Shown here in pieces: positions 46,876 to 55,737 of a stretch of 64,000 nucleotides of DNA (the stretch's first letter is position 1; each line of letters begins with the position of its first letter). The translations under genes were made by a program, and so were the position numbers. The notes below the pieces were generated by a model that searched no databases, was not told the DNA's origin, and worked only from the letters and a program-made list of their open reading frames with translations. The stretch lies in contig NZ_FUYS01000008.1 in assembly GCF_900168055.1 (NCBI RefSeq), positions 62,001 through 126,000 on the forward strand, read 5' to 3'. This DNA is from Parapedobacter luteus. GTDB lineage: Bacteria > Bacteroidota > Bacteroidia > Sphingobacteriales > Sphingobacteriaceae.

Positions 46876-48117
46876 ATGGAACGGACAGCAGTACTGGAGC
46901 AATTTGACGTCATGCGTGTAAGAAAGGACTTTCCCATACTCACCCGTACGGTGAATGGAAAGCCTTTGGTATACCTTGATAATGGCGCTACCACGCAAAA
47001 ACCCCAGCAGGTGATCGATGCGATTGTAAACTATTATACGCAAATGAACAGCAACGTACACCGGGGTGTACACCACTTAAGCCAGCTGGCCACGGATGCG
47101 TTTGAAGTGACACGGCATAAACTGCAACCTTTTATCCATGCCGCCCATGAGCACGAAATCATCCTCACCAAAGGGACAACCGAAAGCATCAACTTAGTGG
47201 CGAATTGCTATGGTAAAGCGTTTGTCCATGCCGGGGATGAAATCATCATCTCTGCCATGGAACATCATTCGAATATCGTTCCTTGGCAGATCATGTGTGA
47301 GGAGCGTGGTGCGTTGCTCAAGGTAGTGCCCATCAATGATGCGGGAGAATTGGATATGGATGCGTACCGTTCAATGCTGAGCGATCGGACCCGGCTGGTA
47401 GCGATGACTTATGTGTCCAATGCGTTGGGGACCATCAATCCGGTTAATGAAATCATTGCGTTGGCCCATGCTGCGGGGGCGCCGGTACTGCTCGACGCTG
47501 CCCAGGCTGTACAGCACTTAACCATCGATGTCCAAGCGTTAGATGTGGATTTTTTGGCCTTTTCCGGACATAAAATGTATGGACCTACCGGCGTCGGTGT
47601 GCTCTATGGAAAGGAAAAATGGCTGAACGCCATGCCGCCTTATCAAAGTGGCGGTGAAATGATCAAAGAGGTGACGTTTGCCAAGACCACTTATAACGAG
47701 TTGCCATTCAAGTTTGAAGCAGGGACGCCGAATATTGAAGCGGGCATCTGCTTAGCACATGCGATTGATTACCTCATGGATATAGGCCTGGATAACATTG
47801 CACGGTATGAACATGAACTGTTGGACTATGCGACCCAGCGTTTGCTGCGTATCCCCGGACTGCGCATTATCGGCACCGCTAAGGAAAAATCGAGTGTCGT
47901 ATCGTTTCTGCTGGAGGGGGCGCACCCGTATGATGTGGGAGTTATCCTCGATAAGCTGGGTATCGCTGTCAGGACAGGGCATCACTGCACGCAGCCGCTA
48001 ATGGATCGCTACGGTATCCCCGGTACGGTGAGGGCGTCCATAGCCCTATACAACACGCGGGAAGACATCGATGCGTTGGTCGCTGGCGTCGAAAGAGCGG
48101 CTTCAATGCTTATTTAG
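46876..48117 (+). CDS. sufS: Cysteine desulfurase SufS
   Basis: SufS is the PLP enzyme that takes sulfur from cysteine for Fe-S cluster assembly. The 413 residues include the N-terminal VRKDFPILTRTVNGKPLVYLDN, HEIILTKGTTESINLVAN, the PLP lysine in FSGHKMYGPTGVGVLYG near 229 and the persulfide cysteine in VRTGHHCTQPLMDRYGIPG near 370, which mark the group II SufS type. An ATG at 46912 is an alternative start. A SufE gene follows 83 bp downstream. sufB, sufC and sufD are not in the window. Confidence 0.96.
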   Translation: MERTAVLEQFDVMRVRKDFPILTRTVNGKPLVYLDNGATTQKPQQVIDAIVNYYTQMNSNVHRGVHHLSQLATDAFEVTRHKLQPFIHAAHEHEIILTKGTTESINLVANCYGKAFVHAGDEIIISAMEHHSNIVPWQIMCEERGALLKVVPINDAGELDMDAYRSMLSDRTRLVAMTYVSNALGTINPVNEIIALAHAAGAPVLLDAAQAVQHLTIDVQALDVDFLAFSGHKMYGPTGVGVLYGKEKWLNAMPPYQSGGEMIKEVTFAKTTYNELPFKFEAGTPNIEAGICLAHAIDYLMDIGLDNIARYEHELLDYATQRLLRIPGLRIIGTAKEKSSVVSFLLEGAHPYDVGVILDKLGIAVRTGHHCTQPLMDRYGIPGTVRASIALYNTREDIDALVAGVERAASMLI

Positions 48118-48200
48118 ATCGGGATGCCGGGGGCCGAAGACGGAAGCCTGAGCGATGGGGCATTCGAATCACGGACTACCGGCAATTGAACACAAAAAAA

Positions 48201-48626
48201 ATGACCATAAACGAAATACAGGACGAACTTATTGATGACTTTGCGTTCTTTGATGATTGGATGGCCAAATACGAGTACATCATCCAGCTTGGTAAGGAGC
48301 TGCCGCTGATTGACCAACAATATAAGAAAGACGAGTACCTCATCAAAGGCTGCCAATCGAAAGTGTGGTTACATGCGGACCACCAGGACGGAAAGGTCTT
48401 ATTCACAGCGGATAGCGATGCCATCATCACCAAGGGGCTGGTCGCCTTGATGGTCAAAGTATTATCTGGTCACACCGCGGAAGAAATAGCGGGTAGCGAC
48501 CTTTATTTCATTGACCAGATCGGATTGAAGGAGCATTTGTCGCCCACCCGTGCGAACGGCTTATTGGCAATGGTGAAGCAAATGAAGATGTATGCTGTAG
48601 CGCTGCATCGGGCCTCGCTGTCGTAG
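48201..48626 (+). CDS. sufE: SufE-family sulfur acceptor
   Basis: SufE accepts the persulfide from SufS and raises its activity. From MTINEIQDELIDDFAFF the product is 141 residues, the normal size. The acceptor cysteine is in YLIKGCQSKVWLHAD near residue 52, and GLVALMVKVLSGHTAEEI follows near 84. The TTG at 48186 would add five residues; the ATG fits the family better. It follows sufS on the same strand and faces the MOSC gene. Confidence 0.94.
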   Translation: MTINEIQDELIDDFAFFDDWMAKYEYIIQLGKELPLIDQQYKKDEYLIKGCQSKVWLHADHQDGKVLFTADSDAIITKGLVALMVKVLSGHTAEEIAGSDLYFIDQIGLKEHLSPTRANGLLAMVKQMKMYAVALHRASLS

Positions 48627-48679
48627 CACTGGACGCTAGCGCACTACCCTCCTGTGTACTTGCACTCACTCCGCAGTGC

Positions 48680-49501
48680 TTAAACCACAAATCGGTCATC
48701 GTCGTGCATATATTCTACCGTGATGGCATCGCCCACACGGATCATACCCGTGCCTTGGTGAATGAGGTTTTGTCCGAATAGGGTTTTGTTGTTTTTACTG
48801 CGGTAGGTAGCGAGTGTTTTCAGCGGTTCTTTGCCTCTTTCTCCAAACTGCTGGTCGATGGTGGTAATCACACACCGGGCACATAACTTTACACCATGGA
48901 AGCGGATAGGGCCGATCCGGAAACCGCCCATCCGATCTTCTTCATACGGTTGCCCTCCGGTAAAGACGATGTTCGGCCGGAAGCGATTTATCGGCAGGGG
49001 TGTTTCCAGCCGGCTATTGAGGTCGTCCAATGACGCCTGCCCGATCATCAGGAAGGGGTAAGCATCTGCAAAGGACGCGATATGGCCGGGGGGTGCATAA
49101 CGCGGATCGACGGCTCGGCGCGTGCTTTCTGGCATGTAAACCAGCCTGCACTCGATGCCAAGAACATGGCTAAACCATCGGTGATACATTGGGGGCGCCA
49201 ACATGGCGGTACAGGTGTCGTCCCATATGGCTACGGTTTCCGCTTGTTCATACACTTGTGTGAAGGGAATATGTAGGGGGCGGACGCCCTGATGGGTAAC
49301 ATGCAGCCCGTCGTCGGTCAAGTGGACCTGTATCAATGCCATCCGTGGCTGTTGGCGTTGGCTGAGAAAACGATGATGCGCATCAATCAGCATCCAGCGG
49401 CGGTCGTACAGAAGACCACGCTCCGCTACCATTGCTTCTTGCAGCGAGATACCCCCTAATGATTTAATGGGATAAACATATAGTTCACTGACGCGGAGCA
49501 T
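48680..49501 (-). CDS. MOSC-domain protein (YcbX/mARC-like)
   Basis: The 273-residue protein combines an N-terminal MOSC_N beta-barrel (VSELYVYPIKSLGGISLQEA, LLYDRRWMLIDAHHRFLSQRQ) and a C-terminal MOSC domain with INRFRPNIVFTGGQPYEED near 172. The likely molybdenum-ligating cysteine lies in VKLCARCVITTIDQQFG near 210. Relatives reduce N-hydroxylated compounds with a molybdenum cofactor, and an electron partner would be needed from elsewhere. It begins 9 bp after lysS ends and is probably co-transcribed with it. No cofactor-synthesis genes are nearby. Confidence 0.92.
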   Translation of the reverse strand: MLRVSELYVYPIKSLGGISLQEAMVAERGLLYDRRWMLIDAHHRFLSQRQQPRMALIQVHLTDDGLHVTHQGVRPLHIPFTQVYEQAETVAIWDDTCTAMLAPPMYHRWFSHVLGIECRLVYMPESTRRAVDPRYAPPGHIASFADAYPFLMIGQASLDDLNSRLETPLPINRFRPNIVFTGGQPYEEDRMGGFRIGPIRFHGVKLCARCVITTIDQQFGERGKEPLKTLATYRSKNNKTLFGQNLIHQGTGMIRVGDAITVEYMHDDDRFVV

Positions 49502-49510
49502 GGCGCATCC

Positions 49511-51229
49511 TTAATCGAACCACTTTAATACCTCATCTTTTGTAGGCATTGGCATCTCAAGTTTCATTTTCTTGCGCAGACCGCCCAAATCGTTGAATAC
49601 TTTATTCGGGTTGGCTGCTTTCAACGCTTCTATCGTGTTAAGTCCCATTTTCTGCAATACCGGTATCCACTCCTCAGGTACTCCCTGCGCCTTATAGTCG
49701 GCCACGCCGGCTTGTTTCACAACTTTCTCGGGGCGCATTTGCGGAAAAAACAAGACGTCTTGGATACTCTGCTGATTGGTCATCAACATGGCCAATCGGT
49801 CGATGCCGATGCCGATGCCTGCCGTCGGGGGCATGCCATATTCCAGCGCCCGAAGGAAATCATGGTCGATAAACATGGCCTCGTCGTCACCCCGTTCCAT
49901 CAATTTGAGCTGTTCTTCAAAGCGAATCCGCTGGTCAATGGGATCGTTGAGTTCGCTATAGGCATTGGCCAGTTCTTTACCATTGATCATCAGTTCGAAA
50001 CGCTCGACCAAACCCGGTTTTGAGCGGTGTTTTTTGGTGAGCGGGCTCATCTCAACCGGATAGTCGATGATGAAGGTCGGTTGGATGTAATGATGCTCGC
50101 ATTTCTCGCCAAAAATTTCATCGATCAGTTTTCCTTTGCCCATACTTTCGTCGGTGGGAATGCCAAGTTGCTTGCAGACATCACGCAAGCCTGCTTCGTC
50201 CAAGCCGTCTACCTCGAATCCGGTATGTTCCTTGATAGCGTCGTAGATACTTATCCGCGGATAGGGGGCGGCAAAACTAATTTCGTTATCGCCAACCGTC
50301 AGTTTTGTTGTTCCATTGGTCTCAATGGCAACGTGCTCGAATAGCTTTTCGGTGATGTCCATCATCCACCGATAGTCTTTATAAGCGGTATAAAACTCCA
50401 GTACGGTAAATTCCGGATTATGTGTGCGGTCCATTCCTTCATTGCGGAAGTTGCGGCTGAACTCATATACCCAATCGTAGCCGCCGACAATAAGCCGTTT
50501 GAGGTAAAGTTCATTGGCGATACGGAGGTACAGCGGAATGTCCAACGCATTGTGATGTGTGATGAAGGGGCGTGCAGCCGCACCACCGGGTATGCTCTGC
50601 AGGACGGGGGTATCTACTTCCAGTGCACCTCGCTCATTAAGGAAATCCCGGATGGCACTTTTTACCTTGGATACCTTGACGAACGTTTCGCGCACGTGCG
50701 GATTGACCACCAGGTCGACATAGCGCTGGCGATAGCGAAATTCAGGGTCTGTGACAGCATCGAACGTCTTGCCGTCGGCAGACTTGACCACAGGCAACGG
50801 CTTCAATGATTTCGATAACAGCGTAAGCTGTTGTACATGTATTGAAATTTCACCCGTGTTGGTCGTAAACACAAAACCCCTGATACCGAGGAAGTCGCCG
50901 ATATCAAGCAATTTCTTAAACACCGTGTTGTAAAGCGTCTTATCTTCCTCCGGGCACAGATCGTCGCGTTTCACATACGCTTGTATCCGCCCGGTGGCAT
51001 CCTGCAATTCGATAAATGAAGCGTTGCCCATCACACGGCGGCTCATCATGCGGCCGGCAATGCTGATATTTTTATAATTTAACTTGTCGCGTTCGTAGTT
51101 TTCCAAAATATCTTCGGCTGTTGCATTGACGTCAAAAGCCTCGGCAGGGTAGGGATTTATGCCTAATGCCGTCAATTTCGCTAACGCATCCCTGCGTTGA
51201 AGTTCCTGTTCAGATAGTGTGGTACTCAT
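49511..51229 (-). CDS. lysS: Lysine--tRNA ligase, class II
   Basis: LysS charges tRNA-Lys. The 572-residue product has an N-terminal OB-fold anticodon domain (ISIAGRMMSRRVMGNASFIELQ, about 53-145). The class II core follows with motif 1 near 190 (FLNERGALEVDTPVLQSIPGG), motif 2 FRNEGMDRTHNPEFTVLEFY near 261 and motif 3 GIGIGIDRLAMLMTNQ near 479. A C-terminal extension of about 65 residues beyond motif 3 (GVPEEWIPVLQKMGLNTIEAL) is larger than in E. coli LysS and is often seen in Bacteroidota. A complete promoter lies just upstream. Confidence 0.97.
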   Translation of the reverse strand: MSTTLSEQELQRRDALAKLTALGINPYPAEAFDVNATAEDILENYERDKLNYKNISIAGRMMSRRVMGNASFIELQDATGRIQAYVKRDDLCPEEDKTLYNTVFKKLLDIGDFLGIRGFVFTTNTGEISIHVQQLTLLSKSLKPLPVVKSADGKTFDAVTDPEFRYRQRYVDLVVNPHVRETFVKVSKVKSAIRDFLNERGALEVDTPVLQSIPGGAAARPFITHHNALDIPLYLRIANELYLKRLIVGGYDWVYEFSRNFRNEGMDRTHNPEFTVLEFYTAYKDYRWMMDITEKLFEHVAIETNGTTKLTVGDNEISFAAPYPRISIYDAIKEHTGFEVDGLDEAGLRDVCKQLGIPTDESMGKGKLIDEIFGEKCEHHYIQPTFIIDYPVEMSPLTKKHRSKPGLVERFELMINGKELANAYSELNDPIDQRIRFEEQLKLMERGDDEAMFIDHDFLRALEYGMPPTAGIGIGIDRLAMLMTNQQSIQDVLFFPQMRPEKVVKQAGVADYKAQGVPEEWIPVLQKMGLNTIEALKAANPNKVFNDLGGLRKKMKLEMPMPTKDEVLKWFD

Positions 51230-51247
51230 TCAATGAAAATTGAGCGG

Positions 51248-51278
51248 CAAACTTACCTAAATTACGGCTGATATGCAA
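51248..51278 (-). promoter_or_regulatory. Bacteroidota-type promoter of lysS
   Basis: On the minus strand TTG (51278-51276), a 20-bp spacer and TAAGTTTG (51255-51248) match the consensus. The predicted start gives a leader of about 12 nt. Confidence 0.75.
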
Positions 51279-51440
51279 TGTGTGTTTGGAAGTTCGGTCG
51301 TCGGCTATTAGGTGTAGCATTTCTGTGCTGAGATTCGTTGTGTTACAAAACAAAGGTGATAAGCTTATGGAGCACGGTTCAGGGCTGGCTACGTACTGCC
51401 GATAGGTTGAATGTATAGATTCGTTGGCGCTCGTTTTTGA

Positions 51441-51472
51441 TTTGAATATGAAAGCCGGTTTGTCTAAGTTTG
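51441..51472 (+). promoter_or_regulatory. Bacteroidota-type promoter of the ECF sigma factor gene
   Basis: TTTG at 51441-51444, a 20-bp spacer and TAAGTTTG at 51465-51472 match the housekeeping consensus. The leader to the GTG start at 51516 would be about 37 nt. Confidence 0.75.
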
Positions 51473-51515
51473 CATGTCAAATAAACGAGCTGATTAATAG
51501 TAGCATAGCCGCAGC

Positions 51516-52121
51516 GTGAGTTTTAACATCCGATACTTGAAGGGGAAGCGTGTGTTGTCATTGGAGAACGCAGTGCGGGGGTGTGTCCAAAACGGTGATG
51601 AGCGAAGCAAGGAATGGATATACAAGAGCTGTTATGGTTATGTCCGAGCCATTACGATGCGTTATGTTAAGAACGAATTTGACGCGGAAGAGCTGACGAA
51701 CGAAAGTTTTATCCGGGCATTCAATAAAATAGCGACGTTCAGTAGCGTAGAGTCGGGCGAGCGATTTGAACGTTCATTCCGCGCCTGGTTGGCCCGTATA
51801 GCTGTAAACATCTCCATTGACTTTTTACGCGCCCAAAAGCAGTTGCTGGCATTAGATGACGTTGGCGAAGGGGAAATTGAGCAGCAACAGGTGGAGGTGT
51901 CGGGAAATTTGCATGTAGAGGATATCATGAAATTATTGTTGCAATTGCCGGAGATTCAGCGTACGATTTTTAACCTGTATGAGGTAGAAGGCTATTCGCA
52001 TGAGGAGGTTTCCGTTATGCTGGATATTCCTGAAAGTACATCCCGCACTTACCTTACCCGGGCGAAGAAAAAGCTGAGGCAACTTTACTTGGCATCAATA
52101 AATATCACAGCAGGATTTTAA
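51516..52121 (+). CDS. ECF-type RNA polymerase sigma factor
   Basis: The 201-residue protein is a group 4 sigma factor. Region 2 includes YVRAITMRYVKNEFDAEELTNESFIRAF (about 44-71), which contacts the core enzyme and the -10 element. Region 4 at about 145-195 contains LPEIQRTIFNLYEVEGYSHEEV and IPESTSRTYLTRAKKKLRQLY, the -35-binding helix-turn-helix. The start is a GTG preceded by a good promoter at a fitting distance. The next gene begins 12 bp later and encodes a membrane-anchored barrel protein, which takes the place where an anti-sigma factor is usually found. Confidence 0.92.
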   Translation: MSFNIRYLKGKRVLSLENAVRGCVQNGDERSKEWIYKSCYGYVRAITMRYVKNEFDAEELTNESFIRAFNKIATFSSVESGERFERSFRAWLARIAVNISIDFLRAQKQLLALDDVGEGEIEQQQVEVSGNLHVEDIMKLLLQLPEIQRTIFNLYEVEGYSHEEVSVMLDIPESTSRTYLTRAKKKLRQLYLASINITAGF

Positions 52122-52133
52122 CGGTATGCTGAA

Positions 52134-53459
52134 ATGAACGAACGTAAAGAAAATAAGGAACTGATTCAACGGATGGCAGAGGCCCTGCGCAACCATGTTG
52201 AGCCGTACCGGGAAGGGGCGTGGGAGCGTTTTTCAGCCATGGATGGCGGGCGGAGGCCGCGGGCGCTGCGATGGCCTTACTGGGGTGCTGCGGCGGTATT
52301 GCTGTTGGCCGTGGGGCTGTTTTGGTTCAGTCGCCAACCAGGCGATGTGCCGGATATCGTCCAGTACAGCGTTGAATCGCCAGTGTCAGCCCCTTCGGCA
52401 TCGGATACGCAACGGGCGGTCGAATCGCCCGTAGGCGAATCGGGACAATCGGTGCAGCTCGCGCAACAAGCGCCGGATGGTACGCGCGGGCAGCATGGCC
52501 AACGTACACCCGCCGCTGAGCAGCCTTTATTGTCGATGGTTGTAAGTCAAACCAATGCGGCAACGGACAGTGCTGGCGGGCAACATTTCGTGGTTACGGT
52601 GGGGGCAGACGACAGCAGTGCGACGACTGAAAATGCGCCTCGTTTGGCGGCTACGGCCGAAGGCAATGCGTCCAAGCAAGAACAATCCGTTGGCCGGTTT
52701 CTTGAGCAGGGCGTCTCCCGCCATGCGGCAACGGACCATGCTGCACCGGCGATGGCCGCTGCCAAAACACGTCATGATGCCAGAAAGTGGAATCTGGGAT
52801 TAGTGGTATCGCCGTCGATGACCAGTGAAAAGGTAAATATGGGAGGCGGTATTGCCGTAGCATACCGGCTGTCGGATAAGTTTTCCATCGGCTCCGGTGT
52901 ATCGATCGGCCAACTTGGTGTCGGCGAGAACCCGGATTACCAGCCAGGTTCGTCGTACGATCGATCGCCGCCAGTGTATGCGTCTCCATCGCCCGTTGGA
53001 GGATACTCAGGTTTTACGACCAACGCCGAACAGTATAAACAGGATATTTCGGTGACCAGTAGTGTCGTAACACTGGACATTCCCATAGACTTGCGGTACG
53101 AAGTGGCGCGCGGATTCTATACCTCGGTGGGCGTATCGTATGTGGCAGTTTTAAATGAGCAGCGTACCAATCATTTTGTCGGCCAGCTCAATGAACGTAC
53201 TTTTGGAGAAACGAATTCCGCGCATAGGGATCTGACGGCTTCCACTGAACTCGTATCGATGTCCGAACGGTCAACTGATCGGCCCCTTGAAGGAAAGGGA
53301 TATGCGGGGTTTATGAATTTTTCCATTGGCCGTAAAATGCCGATCTCCCGTAAAATTTCACTCGCTGTGGAACCTTACTTCAAGCTTCCCATCGGCCGGC
53401 TTTCGAAGGAGGAAATGGATTTCACCAATGGTGGTATCCGCATCGTTACCGGGTTTTGA
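52134..53459 (+). CDS. Inner-membrane-anchored protein with C-terminal outer-membrane beta-barrel
   Basis: The 441-residue protein has a short cytoplasmic N-terminus (residues 1-44, with LIQRMAEALRNHVEPYREGAWERF). One membrane span follows at about 47-65 (YWGAAAVLLLAVGLFWF), then a low-complexity linker of ~150 residues rich in A, Q, S, G and T. The C-terminal ~220 residues look like a small outer-membrane barrel (WNLGLVVSPSMTSEKVNMGG, VAYRLSDKFSIGSGVSIGQLG, ending GGIRIVTGF). There is no cleavable signal peptide. If the barrel folds in the outer membrane, the protein spans the periplasm. Position 12 bp after an ECF sigma gene suggests an anti-sigma-like control function; no zinc-finger anti-sigma motif is present. 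Confidence 0.7.
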   Translation: MNERKENKELIQRMAEALRNHVEPYREGAWERFSAMDGGRRPRALRWPYWGAAAVLLLAVGLFWFSRQPGDVPDIVQYSVESPVSAPSASDTQRAVESPVGESGQSVQLAQQAPDGTRGQHGQRTPAAEQPLLSMVVSQTNAATDSAGGQHFVVTVGADDSSATTENAPRLAATAEGNASKQEQSVGRFLEQGVSRHAATDHAAPAMAAAKTRHDARKWNLGLVVSPSMTSEKVNMGGGIAVAYRLSDKFSIGSGVSIGQLGVGENPDYQPGSSYDRSPPVYASPSPVGGYSGFTTNAEQYKQDISVTSSVVTLDIPIDLRYEVARGFYTSVGVSYVAVLNEQRTNHFVGQLNERTFGETNSAHRDLTASTELVSMSERSTDRPLEGKGYAGFMNFSIGRKMPISRKISLAVEPYFKLPIGRLSKEEMDFTNGGIRIVTGF

Positions 53460-53501
53460 TCTGACGTCTCCCCGGAGTAATAATTATTTAATAGCCAACG
53501 T

Positions 53502-53532
53502 TTTGATTAGTTGGTAAAATCTACTACATTTG
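53502..53532 (+). promoter_or_regulatory. Bacteroidota-type promoter upstream of the histidine kinase gene
   Basis: TTTG at 53502-53505, a 19-bp spacer and TACATTTG at 53525-53532 match the consensus. The leader to the kinase ATG at 53701 would be about 160 nt. Confidence 0.65.
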
Positions 53533-53700
53533 ATGCGTTCGTTTTGCTTGGCAGCTATTTGAACTGGCGAAATGAATATTCACATCTACCTTTTTGTGTT
53601 TTTGACCGCCGAAAGGCATGCTTCTTGTGGGCTAGCCGTGTTTTGGGTATAAGGTTGGTGCCTTTATATACGATGGAGGCAATGGTTTTACAAACGTCTA

Positions 53701-55629
53701 ATGATGGAACAAAGTCTCGTACGCTTTTACTTGATACCCGCTTTAATGGTTATCCATGGTTTCTTTGGCCATGCCTTTGGAGGCATTGTATTTCAGTCCG
53801 AAAAAGACTCTGCCATCATCAACGACTGGTATCACGACGCTTTTCGTTCGTTGAACAGCAACCTCAGAAAATCAGATGATCTCATCAACAAGGCGTGGAA
53901 AATGTCTATCGATATCGCCTATGATCAGGGGATTGCCGATGGTTATTATTATACGGGCTGCGTGTATGAACAAAAAGGAGCGTTGAATGTAGCCCGGCGA
54001 TATTTCGAAAAGGCGGTGACGTTGTATTCGCAGGGAGGCTTTTTGGATAACCTTCCAGATTGTTATAAGCGGTTGGGCAAAATTTATATAACGGAGGGCC
54101 GGTACTATACCGCTTTACAACATTTCACGAGTGGGCTGCGTGTTGCCGAGGAGCAAAACAATGACGTTGGCCAGATTGAGCTGGGCATTCAGCTTGCTGA
54201 CTATCACAATACCATTTCAAAAGATTACAAAGAGGCAGCCGCCATACTGCAAGCTGCTGCCCGCCAAGCGAAAATGGCCAACTACCCCCAGGCCTTGGGC
54301 ACTATATATTTGCAATATGGCATGAATTATGCCAGTCAGTGCGATTATGAGCAAGCGTTGCATTACACCCAGCTGGCAAAAAAGGAGTTCGGTAGCGTAT
54401 CAAACACGGAGAACTTATTGAAGGCATTGCTTGTCGAAGGAGACATTCACGGCAAGCTGCATGACGAGAAACGGTTGACGGCGACCCTTGAAGCAGCTGA
54501 GCCGCTGCTTAAGCCGGTTGACGACCAGCAATTGCAGATCGCTTACGAACTACTGCATGCCACGAGGTTGTTTCTGCTTGGGTCGTACAACGCGGCGCTG
54601 GACGTCTGTAAGCCACTGTATGCCCAGTTGGACGGCGATGTGCAACAGCGCGCGTGGCGCGAGGTCCGTTCATTGTATTTTAAGGTGTTGTATGCGCTGG
54701 GTGATGTGCGGCAAGCCGATAGCTTATTCAATGATTATGAATACATCAAGGACAGCGTTTATACTGCACAATATGTCGGCCAGGGCATGGAGATGCGCGA
54801 AAATTACAAGCTGGAGGAATTTGAGCGCCAGATCCGGGAGCAGCAATTGGAGCTATCCAACACCAACTACCAACGCTATGGCTTTATCATCGGCATTCTC
54901 GTATTATTGACGGTATTGGTGATTCTTTACTTCCTCTTTCGGGAAAAAGACAAACTTGCCCACCGTGTTGCCATAAAAAACGCTGAAATTTCTGTTCAGA
55001 ACGAAATATTGAAACAAGCCAACAGGCAAAACGAACTGTTATTGCGTGAGATACATCACCGTGTAAAAAATAACCTTCAAATCATTAATAGCCTGCTTAA
55101 TCTCCAATCCAGGAAAACAACGAACGAGGAGGTCCTTGCCATGATGCAGGAAAGCAGCAGCAGAATAAATTCCATCGCGCTCATTCACAATAAACTGTAT
55201 CAACAGCAAAGCCTCAACCGGTTAAACATCCAAGACTATATCGAGCAATTGGGGGCCCACTTGCTAAGCATTTATAATGTCGGCAAAAAGCGGGTACGCT
55301 TTGAAGTAGAAGCCAATAACGTTTCACTTGATATTGACACGGCGATTCCGATAGGGTTGATATTGACTGAACTGATGACCAATTCGTTGAAGTATGCCTT
55401 TGTTGATCGCGACGAAGGAGAAATCTCCGTTCACGTGAAGCATGAAGGGGAGAAAGATTACGAATTGATTTTTAAGGACAACGGCGTAGGGATTCCCGAG
55501 ACGAAACTTGCGCAACCCAATGAGACACTGGGATTCCGCTTGATTCACTCCCTGACCAGGCAGTTAGCCGGAATTATCCAATATACCTTTGGCGAGTTTT
55601 CGATGTATAATATCCGCTTCAAGGGTTAG
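53701..55629 (+). CDS. TPR-containing sensor histidine kinase (HisKA_2 type)
   Basis: The 642-residue protein has an N-terminal signal/anchor (FYLIPALMVIHGFFGHAFGG), a periplasmic region with several TPR-like helix pairs (about 65-330, e.g. GYYYTGCVYEQKGALNVARRY), and a membrane span near 392-413 (YGFIIGILVLLTVLVILYFLF). A short coiled segment follows. The phosphoacceptor motif LLREIHHRVKNNLQIINSLL lies near 446 and marks the HisKA_2 group. The ATPase domain has the N box LILTELMTNSLKYAF near 549 and the G1 box DNGVGIPE near 597. No response regulator lies beside it, so it is an orphan kinase in this window. Confidence 0.9.
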   Translation: MMEQSLVRFYLIPALMVIHGFFGHAFGGIVFQSEKDSAIINDWYHDAFRSLNSNLRKSDDLINKAWKMSIDIAYDQGIADGYYYTGCVYEQKGALNVARRYFEKAVTLYSQGGFLDNLPDCYKRLGKIYITEGRYYTALQHFTSGLRVAEEQNNDVGQIELGIQLADYHNTISKDYKEAAAILQAAARQAKMANYPQALGTIYLQYGMNYASQCDYEQALHYTQLAKKEFGSVSNTENLLKALLVEGDIHGKLHDEKRLTATLEAAEPLLKPVDDQQLQIAYELLHATRLFLLGSYNAALDVCKPLYAQLDGDVQQRAWREVRSLYFKVLYALGDVRQADSLFNDYEYIKDSVYTAQYVGQGMEMRENYKLEEFERQIREQQLELSNTNYQRYGFIIGILVLLTVLVILYFLFREKDKLAHRVAIKNAEISVQNEILKQANRQNELLLREIHHRVKNNLQIINSLLNLQSRKTTNEEVLAMMQESSSRINSIALIHNKLYQQQSLNRLNIQDYIEQLGAHLLSIYNVGKKRVRFEVEANNVSLDIDTAIPIGLILTELMTNSLKYAFVDRDEGEISVHVKHEGEKDYELIFKDNGVGIPETKLAQPNETLGFRLIHSLTRQLAGIIQYTFGEFSMYNIRFKG

Positions 55630-55737
55630 GCCTATTCATCCAATAATTATATTTATCATTGCTATTTTACATTACGTTAATCTTTGGTTGCTATTTTTGA
55701 AACATTTTAACAACCAATCGTCAAAGTTGCTTATTCA

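Noticed and set aside
48625-48680. AGCACTG/CAGTGCT inverted repeat between sufE and the MOSC gene
   Set aside because: Only 7 bp of stem with a 42-nt loop, too weak to call a terminator.
53511-53879. Open frame overlapping the start of the histidine kinase
   Set aside because: It overlaps the kinase signal region in another frame and has no recognisable domain or signal peptide.
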